Origin: Solen grandis
Lineage: Eukaryota > Mollusca > Bivalvia > Adapedonta > Solenidae
Assembly (NCBI GenBank): GCA_021229015.1
Contig: CM037777.1
Location: 58,073,789-58,137,788, forward strand
Direction: 5' to 3'
DNA: 64,000 nucleotides
Shown here: positions 43,461 through 57,000 of the stretch, one piece after another
Numbering within the stretch: position 1 is the first letter of the stretch
Layout: the number at the start of each line of letters is the position of its first letter
Position numbers and translations under genes: made by a program
Notes under the pieces: generated by a model
Told to the model about the DNA's origin: nothing
The model's database searches: none
Seen by the model: the letters and a program-made list of their open reading frames with translations, nothing else

Positions 43461-44400
43461 AGGGACTGCTTAGATCAGGGTCAAAAGAATAGACGTCAAA
43501 AATGATATATAAATTTGAAAATATATCAGCTGACTGTTTTTCCCATGCATTTGTTCTAGTACAGGGGACCAAAGTTTAAATTGTATTCTTAAAGCATTGA
43601 TGTGGTACAATCTTTACAAATCTGAACAATTGGTTAGTCTTTTACTTGCTTGCTGATCTAGATTTATATTTTTTTCATGGTTAAATTTCGTGATACTGTT
43701 CAGGTGGTAAAGTAAAAAATCTAAAACAAATAAATTAATTAAAAAAAATTCTACACTTCCTTCAATATTTACCCTAAAATAACAAAAAATGTAACTAACA
43801 TAATGTCAGTACAAGTAAATCATTCACATATAGGTTCCTTCTCTCATGAACACAATGTAATGGTATAGCACCAGTTTCAAATGACTAACTTTTCTATTTC
43901 CACATACAGTCTTATCTAATTGTCTTATCCTTTTGCTAGCTTATCACAAAGACTTCAAATTTTCACATATTCCAGTTGTCTATCAAGGGAGGCATTTGGA
44001 ACACCTCGGCCTTTTTCAAAAGAAAAATGGTCCAGGTGTTCCATATGTCCAGGGAGATTGTATGCAAAATGGAAAAGCCTTCATTTAAATCAAACCAAGA
44101 TAAACTGAGACACAAAATACAACTATACAGTACTTTAACAAAACAGCTGTCTTCATGTGATAGTTCAGCAATTTGACTAGTAAGGCCGACAAGTACAGTG
44201 AAACCCCAGTTTTTCTACAACCTATTATTCAAACACCAGGAAATATTAAAAATATCTTGGTGGTCCCTATCCCTTCCTTTCTGTATAGAATATCTATGGT
44301 CTTTTCAAATTTGTGTTGTACGAACGTACGAACACCTGGTCTTAATTGAAAACATTTTTCTGCCTGTGCTGATAGATTGATGATTACAGAGATATTATTT

Positions 44401-44478
44401 TGAGGGGCTAGAGTGAAACTAGGCTAAGTCCTAATAAATATATATGCACTTAGCCTAGTTTTGTTCTCATCCCTCAAC
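44401..44478. repeat. Foldback sequence with ~28-nt arms
   Basis: AAACTAGGCTAAGT and ACTTAGCCTAGTTT are exact inverted repeats; imperfect pairing extends outward to GAGGGG and CCCTC. The loop is AT-rich. Confidence 0.75.
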
Positions 44479-44557
44479 TTGAACTTGCTGACAAAACATA
44501 AATTACTGGTGCCATTTTTTTAAATAACGGAAAGATGCCAACACAGTAATAAATAAA

Positions 44558-44657
44558 NNNNNNNNNNNNNNNNNNNNNNNNNNNNNNNNNNNNNNNNNNN
44601 NNNNNNNNNNNNNNNNNNNNNNNNNNNNNNNNNNNNNNNNNNNNNNNNNNNNNNNNN
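44558..44657. other. Assembly gap, exactly 100 N
   Basis: A run of 100 N, the usual placeholder for a gap of unknown size. It ends 262 bases before the first visible MGAT4 exon, so an upstream exon could be hidden here. Confidence 0.98.
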
Positions 44658-44919
44658 TGCACCACTGATCAATCCCGCCAATTTATACCATGTTAACAAT
44701 AGAGAAGCTAGATCTAGATCATACTGAAAACATTTACAGTTGGTTCCCTGCTTGCATTCTATACACAACAATGTAATAGGGGTACAAATGCTTATTTTAG
44801 TGAGTGTTGTAGTAACTGAACGCAGGGCATTTATAAAGATTCAGTGTATTAATTCATGTATACATATGAGACATTTGTTTATTTTCTTAAATTATATTTC
44901 AATTTTTGTGTATTTGTAG

Positions 44920-45089
44920 GTCCATAGCAGCCAATGAATTCCCGGCCATGTTACGTAGCAAGGCGGAGAACATCAGTGACGGACTGGGTTCTCTGCACCT
45001 GCCCAGTATTTTCACCTATCTACCTCACCTTACTGGTCACCCAGAGAGCCTGAAACCAGTCTACAAACTCTCCAGGAACCGATATGGAG
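44920..45089 (+). CDS. MGAT4 exon a (stem and start of catalytic region)
   Basis: Acceptor TGTGTATTTGTAG, donor GTCAGT, phase 2 in and 1 out, 170 nt. Reads SIAANEFPAMLRSKAENISD then GLGSLHLPSIFTYLPHL and ends KLSRNRYG. The LPSIxxYLPHL block is the diagnostic MGAT4 match. ENIS gives one possible N-glycosylation sequon (NIS). Confidence 0.92.
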
Positions 45090-48000
45090 GTCAGTATAAC
45101 AATACAAATTGTATATGAACCATTTTATTATAGGGTTGCCATCAAAGCACAATATAATACCTCTTGCCTATGGCATGAATATTGCCTGATGTGAAGCTGT
45201 ACTATGTATGTCTGCAGTATACAGCTATCCCAAAATACTCAGATGTAAGCTCAAATAAACCAGAAACAGAAAAATAAAGCACAGCATGTAACACGGGTAT
45301 GCCATAAAATAAAAAAATAATGAACTAATACATGTATGAGTAAAAAAGACAGCTGATAGAGTTTTTAAACTTACACAAAAAAGTACATAAAATGTATCTT
45401 TCAAGAGAACAGTCTGAATCTGTATCAGCAGTCCTCTGTTAAGCAATCAATCTGTTTTATCTTTCAGTTTTTATATTCCTGATCTGGCATTTTACTATAC
45501 ACTTGAGCTCCATTTAGAAGCCACCTTGGCTAAAGGGCCACTGTTTCCTGTTTCCTTCCTGACTGGCATTTTACATACTTGACTATTTACAGGCACCTTG
45601 GCTAAAGGGCCACTGTTTCCTGTTTCCTTCTTGACTGGCTATCTAAGATAGGTTTGACTATATGATACAGCCACCTTGGCTAAAGGGCCACTGTTTCCTG
45701 TTTCCTTCCTGACTGGCTATCTAAGATAGGTTTGACTGTAATGATACAGCCAGTTTGGCTAAAGGGCCACTGTTTTGACTCATTGGCAAATAGAGCAGAC
45801 CCAGATCTGACAACTCCTCAGCTTCAATCCATGAGTCCCTTATTTTTAGCCCTTTAAATATTCATGTACAACTTACAGGGGCTTTCTTATCAGGGTCTCC
45901 CCTTTTTGCTCATAAAATATAATTGTAACATAGATCTACACAGTCAGCATAGCAAGGAAAAATCCATTTTTGGTATACCATTTAAAGGTCAGTAAATTGA
46001 TAGTCAAATCATAAATTTGTACATGAATATTTAAAGGATTAAAAAAGGGGCACTCAAATTTGAATTTTATATTCATACTAAGTATTTCTAACTGATATTG
46101 ATATGACATCTAAGCATAAACCATAAAATATTTTGACATCACCCTGGTTTCGTAACCTGTCGTTACATATATATCAATATATTGATATCACAAAAGGGGT
46201 TTTAGGTCTATGATGTTCATTTGATAAATGCCATTGGAACATGATACATACATTATGCACCAGAAAGGGCATGAAATGGTATTGGAATACCAATTAAGGT
46301 CTTTTGCTGGTGATTGGGAGGGGGCATTAATATCATATTTTGGGGGTAACAACACCATATTTCTGCAAGTTTGGGGGAACCCATTGGGTACATAGGAGAC
46401 TCAAAAGCACCCATCTTCTGTGTCTGGAAATTTACATCATCTGACATCATTTCACAAATGATGTCCCCAATTCCCCACGTTTGTGAGGAAAATTGCATGA
46501 ATTTAAAGATACTGTAGAGTTTTATGTTTATGACACGAGTGCATATAACATTAGCATGCTTATAACATTAAATTTCAAAGTCCTGACCAAACCCTTTTTG
46601 TCTATATAAAAAATATTTTATACAACATTTTTGCATTTAACTTCATCATCCGTATAAGGCCTCATCCGTATAAGGCCTGACTTACCTGATTCCCAGGCCA
46701 ATATCGCTTTAATTATAATTAATATTTTAATTTAATTATTTTTATTTGTTTTCCTGACATCTCTGTGAATGGGAGTGAGTGACAATTGGCAAAACGTGAA
46801 AATCACTTCGGTTGCGAGGCACTGCATTGCTGCCAGTGTATTAATTTTATGTTTCATTGTTAACAGTAAGATAATTATTGTGCGGGTATGCATGACTTTA
46901 CACATGTATTTGTGAGATGTTTTTTACCAATGAAGATACATACACAGGTTCACTGTAAATTTATGGATAGTATTTTTACATCTAAATGAAATGGCAAGTC
47001 CAACTTCCAGCATGTGTCTCTGGAAATGAAGCTGCAAATTATTAATGACATTGAACGTTTTAGCTCTAGTCAAGGACTGATCTGTGTGACGTTCATGAGA
47101 TGTTTATTTTAGTGTTAAATTCAATATGGCGTAATAACCTGAAGATACAGGATGTAACGGCCCTTGGAGGTATGAGTCCAAAACACAAATGTATGCCATT
47201 TTACCATTTGTTTTTCTTTTGCTTATTAAAGCAGATAAATAATCATTTGTTGAGTATCTTTATTAAACAATCCATGTACGATAGAGCAAAGCACAGTAAT
47301 TATCATAATGTATGCAGTTCCCCGAGACATCGGTCAGGTAGAGTAATTGTTCCTGAAAATACATGTTGCATTTAGATTGATTTCACAGTGTATGGGGTTA
47401 ATAAAGGTACCTAGCAATTTATCAATTATAATATAGTGAAAAACATGTTCACCTGCATTTATAAAATAGTAATGGAATAAACGTTATTTTTAAATAACAC
47501 AACTACATGTACATAAACAGCAGATTATGGAAACACTCGATAATAACCGAGTGTAAAGCAATTGAAGTTTGTTCAGAGACTGAAAAATGTTTGTAACATT
47601 ATATTGGATATAACATTCAAATCATCCTGGTCCCTTGCATAATGTATAAACGAACTTTACTGTTTTGTCAAAGGGAAGACACCTATGGACAGACATTGAT
47701 AACGAAGAGAACCAAAAAAAAAATAAATAAAAAAAAAAAATATATAGAGAAAGGGAGAGAGAGAGAGAGATTTGTAAACATTGGAAAGTTCAATAGTGTG
47801 TTGCAAGTTTCACTAATCTCCATCCAGCAGTTTTGGTGGTGGCTGAGTGGTTAGAGTGTCAGCCTCAGGAGTGGGAGGACTTGGGTTTGATCATTAACCA
47901 CGACATGGTACTGCATGGTATCTTTCTGTGTGGCGCTTAGTATATATACATGGTATCTCTAAGAATGATTGGCCTGGTATAATGTGTGTGGGTTCATGTC

Positions 48001-51000
48001 CACGGCATGATACTGAAGTGTGGCAGCACTATATCTGTCTCAAGTAGATATAGCCTCTAAATTATGGAAATACTGTCATGTGGGACATTAAACCCAGCAA
48101 AACAGGCAGAAGTATGCACACAGACACATTGCACCATGGATCATTCAGGGTAAAAGAAATCAGTTTGAACAAAATAATTCAGTTTGAACAAACAATCAGA
48201 ATGTGCCGAGGGAAAAATTCGGGGAGGATGAAGAAAAACAATAGGACATAGTGCCTGATCAAAAACTGATCTCATCTACATTTATTTTGCTCCCCTCACT
48301 ATCACAAACACATTACAGAAAAAGCAATCTTCAGGCAGACTTCTCCTAAGTAAACCTTATTACAGCAAAAACAAATAAAATGTTGACTTGAATAGAATAA
48401 ATAGAATTCCTAACAAGTCCAAAACATGGAATCAAATATTTGATTTCATTACACTCCATAAATGCCAAATAACAAAAAATTAAAAAAATCTCATCTTTTC
48501 CCCTCCCCCATCATTGTTCATGAACCAAAACTATACAAACTAGAGTCATAAAACTTCACAGGAATTTTCACTAGCATAGGAAGTTGTGCACCTGGGATTT
48601 CATTTCAAGAAGTTCATTACAAAACAATACCAGTCCAGTCAAAATGATATAATGACAATGAGGCTAATAAAATAGTGCACTAATTTGCCATAATGTACCA
48701 TAATTGTGAAGAAGTATGAAATCATGAGTTAGAGGGCCAAAAATGAGGCTGTGAAATACATTTACTCTATCCACTGCTGGGAAAGGGAAAGAAAACATCA
48801 TAACTAACAGTGATAACAGTATACAAAGTGACATTTTTTATTTTCTAAATCATGTAATCATGCAGTATTTTTCATGAATTTCGATGTTTAAATTCTTTAA
48901 TATAAATGATAATTCCTAAGTTTTTTTTAAAATTTTTTTTTTTTTTTTATCTAAATAAAGTCTTTTGGGTTTGTTATGTTTATTATTATTATTATTATTC
49001 TTTTCTTCTTCCTAACTAAACGCTTATTTTTATATGTTGCAATAGTCCTAGGACGATGAAATTTTTATGGCTTATTAGTCACGTGAGGAAATTTTGATTT
49101 CAATGATTTTCAGCACCCTATGACGTCACATGACGTCACAGCTAAAAATAGTGAAAAATGGTGTTCGCGCTCTACAGCCGTCATTTATGGTCGGATTTTC
49201 TTCAAATTTTCACAGATGGTACATCTTGAATCAAAGGTGTGCATATCCTGTCAGCTAACCGAAATTCCGAAAGACCGAAGTTCTGTGGCTGAAATAAGAT
49301 TCGAACATAAGACCGAAAATTTCATTTTAGGATAAAAGAGCTTCAGGATGAGATAGAAAGTTGAAACTTACATAGTTTACAGTTCTGCAGAATTTCTACA
49401 AATATTTTGAGTCGTGACGTCATATGACGTCATGTGACGTCATAAGCATACTTCTTAATTTTCATTTTAGGGCAATGATTTCGACATGATGCCAGTTGTT
49501 CAGAATAATTAAAATTTCAGAGTTATGAAAGTAAAGTATGCGCTTTTGAACAAAAGCATCTTCAGCACCCTATGACGTCATGTGACGTCAGGGCTAAAAA
49601 TAGTGAAAAATGGTGTTCGCGCTCTACAGCCGTCATTTATGGTCGGATTTTCTTCAAATTTTCACAGATGGTACATCTTGAATCAAAGGTGTGCATATCC
49701 TGTCAGCTAACCGAAATTCCGAAAGACCGAAGTTCTGTGGCTGAAATAAGATTCGAACATAGGACCAAAAATTTCATTTTAGGATCAAAGAGCTTCAGGA
49801 TGAGATAGAAAGTTGAAACTTACACAGTTTGCAGTTCTGCAGAATTTCTATACATATTTTGAGTCCTGATGTCAAATGACGTCATGTGACGTCATAAGCA
49901 TACTTCTAAATTTTCATTTTAGGGCAATGATTTCGACATGATGCCAGTTGTTCAGAATAATTAAAATTTCAGAGTTATGAAAGTAAAGTATGATCTTTTG
50001 AAAAAAAGCATCTTCAGCACCCTATGACGTCACATGACGTCACAGTAAAAAATAGTGGAAAATGGTGTTCGCGCTCTACAGCCGTCATTTATGGTCGGAT
50101 TTTCTTCAAATTTTCACAGATGGTACATCATGAAACTAAGGTGTGCATATCCTGTCAGCTAACCGAAATTCCGAAAGACCGAAGTTCTGTGGCTGAAATA
50201 AGATTCGAACATAGGACCAAAAATTTCATTTTAGGATTAAAGAGCTTCAGGATGAGATAGAGAGTTGAAACTTACAAAGTTTGCAGTTCTACAGAATTTC
50301 TATACATATTTTGAGTCGTAACGTCATATGACGTCATATGACATCATTAGCATATTTCTTAATTTTCATTTTAGGGCAATGATTTCGACATGTTGCCAGT
50401 TGTTCAGAATAATTAAAATTTCAGAGTTATGACAGTAATGTATGCGCTTTTGAACAAAAGCATCTTCAGCACCCTATGACGTCACCTGACGTCACAGCTA
50501 AAAATAGTAATAAATAGTGTTCGCGCTCTACAGCCGTCATTTATGGTCGGATTTTCATCAAATTTTCACATATGGTACATCTTTAAACTAAGGTGTGCAT
50601 ATCCTGTCAGCTAACCGAAATTCCGAAAGACCGAAGTTCTGTGGCTGAAATAAGATTCGTACATAGGACCGAAAATTTCATTATAGGATAAAAGAGCTTC
50701 AGGATGAGATAGAAAGTTGAAACTTACACAGTTTGCAGTTCTGCAGAATTTCTACATATGTTTTGAGTCGTGACGTCAAATGACGTCATGTGACGTCATA
50801 AGCATACATCTAAATTTTCATTTAAGGCTAATGATTTCGACATGATGCCAGTTGTTCAGAATAATGAAAATTTCAGAGTTATGACAGTAATGTATGCTCT
50901 TTTGAACAAAAGCATCTTCAGCACCCTTTGACGTCATGTGACGTCAGGGCTAAAAATAGTGAAAAATGGTTTTCACGCTCTACAGCCGCCATTTATGGTC

Positions 51001-54000
51001 AAATTTTCTTCAAATTTTCACAGATGGTACATCTTGAAACTAAGGTGTGCATATCCTTTCAGCTAACCGTAGTTCCGAAAGACCGAAGTTCTGTGGCTTT
51101 AATAAGATTCGAACATAGGACCAAAAATTTCATTTTAGGATTAAAGAGCTTCAGGATGAGATAGAAAGTTGAAACTTACAAAGTTTTCAGTTCTGCAGAA
51201 TTTCTACACATATTTTGAGTCGTGACGTCAAAGGACGTCATGTAACGTCATAAGCATACTTCTTAAATTTTATTTTAGTTCAATGATTTCGACATGATGC
51301 CAGTTGTTCAGAATAATGAAAATTTCAGAGTTATGACAGTAAAGTATACGCTTTTGAACATAATAATTTTCAGCACCCTATGACGTCATGTGACGTCAGA
51401 GCTAAAAATAGTGAAAAATGGTTTTCACGCTCTACAGCCGCCATTTATGGTCGGATTTTCTTCAAATTTTTACAGATGGTACATCTTGAAACTAAGGTGT
51501 GAATATTTTGTCAGCTAACCTTAATTCCGAAAAACCGAAGTATTGTGGCTAAAGTAAGATTCGAACATAGGACCTTCAAACTAGAAATCAAGTTTGCAGT
51601 CATGTCCTGACGTCATATGACATCATGTTACGTCACAGACTAATGCTTAGTTCTTATCATTTGCACTAATTTCGGAATATAATGTCAATTGTTCAGCATG
51701 AACATGAAATACTACCAGAGGTGAGTCATTACATGAAACTTCTATCTCCTGCTTTTTGCATTAACACAGCTTGCAGAAAGTCCTATCATTCGTTTTCACG
51801 AATGACATCTAGTTGTACATATTTTTCTTTTGTCTCATTAAGTTCAGCATTGTAGCATGTGACATCTGTGAAGTCCAGAGCGCAGACAATTATGTCATTT
51901 ATGACCGCTGTTTATCAGTTGTTCATAACTGTGAACAAAGAATGGAACGAATATAGCTTTCTTATTTATGCAAATTTAAATTTGACGTATGTTTTCTCAC
52001 CGGGAGATAAGACCTTGCTGTGACATGAGGTCCATGGATGACGGATGAGTGAATGCAGGAGCTCTAGTATATGAGTTATGACCGTGTTCTAAGTTACAAT
52101 TGTTCACTTAACCCTTTCCCTCATAGAGGACACCATGAAAAGACCTATGCGAACAGCATAAAACCAGATCAGCCTGCAAGTAACTCGCAGGCTGATCAGG
52201 TTTTATGCTGTTCGCTGCTCCTCAGTGGTCTGGAAATGAGGACTTTTTAATTAAATTTGGTAAGGTTTAACTGTGGTTTTCTGCAGATCAGGCTTTATGT
52301 GGTACCTATTAAGTGCGTCAAAATGAGTCTATATGAGGGAAAGTGTTAAGATAAATAGGGAAGGTAGGGTCTGCTAATTAGTCTGGCCCTTCTGTGCTGT
52401 GTCAGTAACTTCCATCACGATGCTAAATTTTTTATTTGCACTTGTTCTTTCTTCATTAGATTGTCTGTTTTTCAAAGAAAAGAAAGCTACGGTATTGTCA
52501 TCACTCTGGGATTGTTGGCGGCGGCGTCATTGTGAAAGACATTAACCTTGGTCATAACCTATAAACTGTTAAACTGTCTGTCAGCAAACTAAATACATTT
52601 GTTCACTTTTCTAAGGGCTACATCCTTATCAAGGGCTCTCTCTCTCTCTCTCTCTCTTAGGACTCTTAGGTCCATTTTGGCCTGATTTATCTCCCCTTTA
52701 AAAAAAAAAAATAATAATAACATACAAGCATTGGTGTCCACATGCAGTGCTCCTGTTTTGGACTGTACTATTAGTTGCTTATGGGGTTGCTTGCAAAATT
52801 TACTGACAAAATAGCCAGCAGTGTAGACCACGATCAAACTGCATGGATATTTCCTGACCTGTAAGGTATAGTGTTGGCAGTTATAATCATATTTTATGAC
52901 ATGTAAATTATAACATTAGCATACAGTAATGTTCAGCACTGCTTCCATATTGTTTAATACAATCACTTAATTATGGAATTTTACTATGCTTTTTACAAAT
53001 CTGTTCAAACATATTGTTTGAACCTGTCATTGGCAAACCTGTATGAAGCAGTCAACTTCAGTCAGTAGCAATTTTTGCCATGCTGCCTGTTTTAACCCTT
53101 TCCCTCATAGAGGACACCATGAAAAGACCTATGCGAACAGCATAAAACCACATCAACCTGCGAGTAACTCGGTTAATTAAGTACATGACTCTGAAAGCAA
53201 AGTTATGTTGAAGAAAGATAGATAGTATATTTTACACAATTCGGTCTACTTAGTCACATAGGCCAACATTAACCCTCTATCTATTCATGTAGAGAGTTAT
53301 GACCTGATGAATATAAATTGACTGAACTTTATAATGGATTGTTGTTGTTGCTGTTGCTGCTGCTGCTGTTAACCCTTTCCCTCATATAGACTCATTTTGA
53401 CGCCCTCAATAGGTATCACATAAAGCCTGATCTGCAGAAAACCACAGTTAAACCTTACCAAATTTAATTACAAAATCCTCATTTCCAGACCACTGAGGAG
53501 CAGCGAACAGCATAAAACCTGATCAGCCTGCGAGTTACTCGCAGGCTGATCTGGTTTTATGCTGTTCGCATAGGTCTTTTCATGGTGTCCTCTATGAGGG
53601 AAAGGGTTAATGTTGTTGTTTTTGCCATATGGATGGTGTAGAATCTGAGCTTCAATATTTTATCAGTAAACAGAGTTAACCCTGATCTTGGTCTGCTGTT
53701 TGCCAGTGCATCAAAATGAGACTATAAGAAGTAAATGGTCAAGAATATTATTATTATCAGAAATGATATAAAATGGTGCATTAAGCTTTGTGCTAGTTTT
53801 TATGAACTACAGACGTACATGTGTATTCTGACATCGTAGCTTGCTTATCATTCTGACTAGGTGGCAGCACTGCTCTGTTACTTCATACAAAATAACACTG
53901 TCTGTCTTCTATCATGGTGTTTCTCACACTGATACATGGCAGTGCCTCACACTTCATTTACTGTCTGTAAGTGAAATCGCTATCATTTTTAGACAAAATT

Positions 54001-57000
54001 CATGCTTTTTTCTGCATTTTTTTTTTTTATAGCTTCAGTTCCAATTAACTTTTTACTAGACATATCAATTTCTTTTACATGCCATATCTTCTAAACAATT
54101 GATTTGATTTGATTTGGGTGGGCCTTGAGACTAATGTATGAAGAGGTGGTTTTAGTTATGTCACTTCAAGGTCAAGGCTATTTAGAGGTCAGGTTGTGTC
54201 ATGTTATTGTGTGTCAGTTCCCTATCTTTGGGACTCCTGTAACTATGATGAGAAGCTTTCAAATGCATACGTTAAGGAGAAGTCAGTATTACAGGACTGT
54301 ATTTATGTCCACCCATTCTTCTAGAGACATAATTATTATATGTTTGTCGGATTAAAAAGATATATATATATGTGCCTGTATTGCAACCCTATTGAGATAG
54401 AGTTTTATAGGAAAAAAGTTGTTTCTCAGGGTCAAGGTTTTAGCTGTGCACTTAAAGGTCAAGGTCATGTTGAGAAGTTAAATGTCATACAGCAATATTT
54501 CATATCTAGTCCAAATCTTTTTTAATTATCAATAATTAGTTTAAACTTTCTTTGTTTTACATTGATTACGAAACAAGTTATTACAACTTATATTAATCAC
54601 TCTCGATGGCTCTGGTGGCGGCCTATGTGGTCATTATTGTGGGAGGAAACCGGAGAGCCTGGAGAAAACCCACGTGTCTGGACAGGCGACAGATGGTGAG
54701 AAGTGAGGCACATTACCACTACACTATCCAGGCACCCTAATCAATAATTGTGATTTTTAAAATATTATGGTAGCTTCTTTAAATCTGGATAAATTGTTCA
54801 GTACATTAAAGTGAAGGTCACATTTCAGATGTGTGGTTTAAAATGTCTACTGGATATCTTTTGAAAAATTTTAATTAATCATGTTCTCATGCTGTGAATG
54901 TACCGCTGTGAATGTACCTCATTGGAGTTTTACATAGCGAATTACATGTAGTATATATTGAGGGAGAAGTCTGTTTTTGTCGAAAACAAATATCACGTAT
55001 GTTGAAGTATGTAAGTGGCCATTCAAGTAGGTTTAAAGATTTATGTGGGTGCTGATGGATTGAGGTGTTTGTCCTGATTCACTAAACAGACCAGTTAAAT
55101 ACCTGAAAAGGTGGACATAATGAGGAAATAACTGTACATATTTTCCTTGTTTTTGGTACTCATTTGATCTTGTATTACAAGGGAAAATGATCCTTCCAGC
55201 TAATTTGAGTATGTTTTTTATTTCTCTGATCTGAAAAGAAAAAAAAATGAATAAAAACCCTGTCTCCAAGCTCTTACATAACAAATAGTCAGATAAGAAT
55301 AAAGCAGTATTCATAATACAAATAACATAAAAGGTGTCACTAGAGTTTTATGTTTCATTGTTAGGCTGGGTTGGGTGTCAAACTATATTTTGAATAATTG
55401 ATGTCTATGGCATGATACTGCAGTGTGGCAGCACTTCATCTGTCTCAAGTATTGTAAAACTAAGTGTTCTGTCACCATAATTATTGTATTGTGCATGTTT
55501 GGTGCTGAAATTTAAAGGGATTAAGGAAAAGATTATTTTTGGAAAATAATCACTTTTAATTGATTGCAGCCAGCTGTATATCAGCTGAAGTCTGTGTTAA
55601 GTTTATTTAATTTCAGTCCCAGATATTGAAGGAATTAATTATTTAATTTCAATTAAGAGGTTGGTATAATCACTGGAAAAGAATGTGCAGATATTAAGCA
55701 GTGGCTTAATTATTCAGGCACTGAAGATGAAAATCCTGGATGTAGGCTGTTTATGACAGAGGAAGAGGTTTAATCAATTTATTGCAGTTATTTGTATCTA
55801 TAGTGACTGTTACTGTTTTCATATCTGTGAAACATTGCTTTCTTGCCTAATCCTGTAAGGTAGGAAACCTGTCAATGTCATGTTCTGTGTGATCTGTATC
55901 AGCCTGAAACCTGATCAGCCTGCAAATTACTGTCTTTTTTTTTTTCCTGAGTTTGTTCAGTACTCTGGAAGGTCATGATTTTTTATTTTATATATTAATA
56001 TACCTATACCAGAAGTAAAAATAAAATAATACTTTGTGATATGAAAGAATTAAATAATTGTTTTACCAAAATTGATATGTAAATTGTTACATTGCATGAT
56101 TTTCAATAGGATTGACCTATCAACCTAGAAAAACCAAAGGCACAAAGCCCTTTGTATTTCAGGATTAAACCCTAGCAGTACACTTGTGCCAACCAAGATA
56201 AGCTTGCACATCTGTGCAGTCTGATCATGGTCTGCACTTTTTGCTAGAGCTGTAACGAATACACCAGGTAGCGAATATGAATACACATCAGGATACAGGG
56301 TCACGAATATGAATATTTATTCGTGAATATGAAGACACTCTGATATAATGCAGAAAAAAAAGACAAATGAAGTTCAGGTTGCACCATTGCACATATTTTG
56401 AGGAGATTTAGTGGCTGCTCGTCAATCATAAATCAGGGTTCCAACGGTCAGGGAAAAATGAATTTTTTTCAAGGACAGGGAAAAGTCAGGGAATTTTGAT
56501 TTTTCTATTTTGTGGGAACCCTGTAAATTGTATTCCCAATGATCATTGAACGAAAGGAAACAAAATTGTTTGAGAAAATATATGATAAAAATCATTGTTT
56601 GACCAAACATTACTATTCTTAAAATAAGAATCAAACTTATACTTACATTGAATAAATACTATTTAAAATGATGTTGCATGTGATCAAAGGTTTGATGCAA
56701 AATAGAATTACCAAAAAAAAAAATGTTAATAAACCAGATAGTCCATTAACAATGTTGATACTGGTAGTTTTATTTTACATGTAAATAATTATATTTTATT
56801 GTTTATATTTACCATTGTGTGTTCTTTTTTTGTATTTGTCTCCATATTTTAATTCAATATCAGGAACATACAAGAAATGTTAACTTCGACAATTTACACT
56901 GACAAATCAGTAGTGGACTTGTTACTAGGCTACCGTACTTGATATTCAAATATAAAATATTTTGTTTTCTTCCTGGTTTCTGATGTTTATGCTCACTTTA

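Larger units (their letters stand above)
30427..44919 (+). other. Intergenic region or 5' intron of the MGAT4 gene (14.5 kb)
   Basis: No convincing exon. A non-repetitive stretch at 30427-30720 may be ZDHHC 3' UTR, with AATAAA at 31421-31426. Other contents are listed separately: hairpins, family A copies 5-7, family B copies 7-10, SINEs, minisatellites, foldback elements and the assembly gap. Stretches 33600-35280, 35470-36890, 37360-38360 and 43460-44400 show nothing I can name. Confidence 0.5.

Noticed and set aside
49120..51164. Four similar 71-78-residue open frames starting MTS..DV in the 452-bp satellite.
   Set aside because: They follow the repeat unit, the fourth unit has an early stop, differences between copies are mostly amino-acid changing, and 452 is not a multiple of three. 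They look like by-products of the repeat rather than genes.
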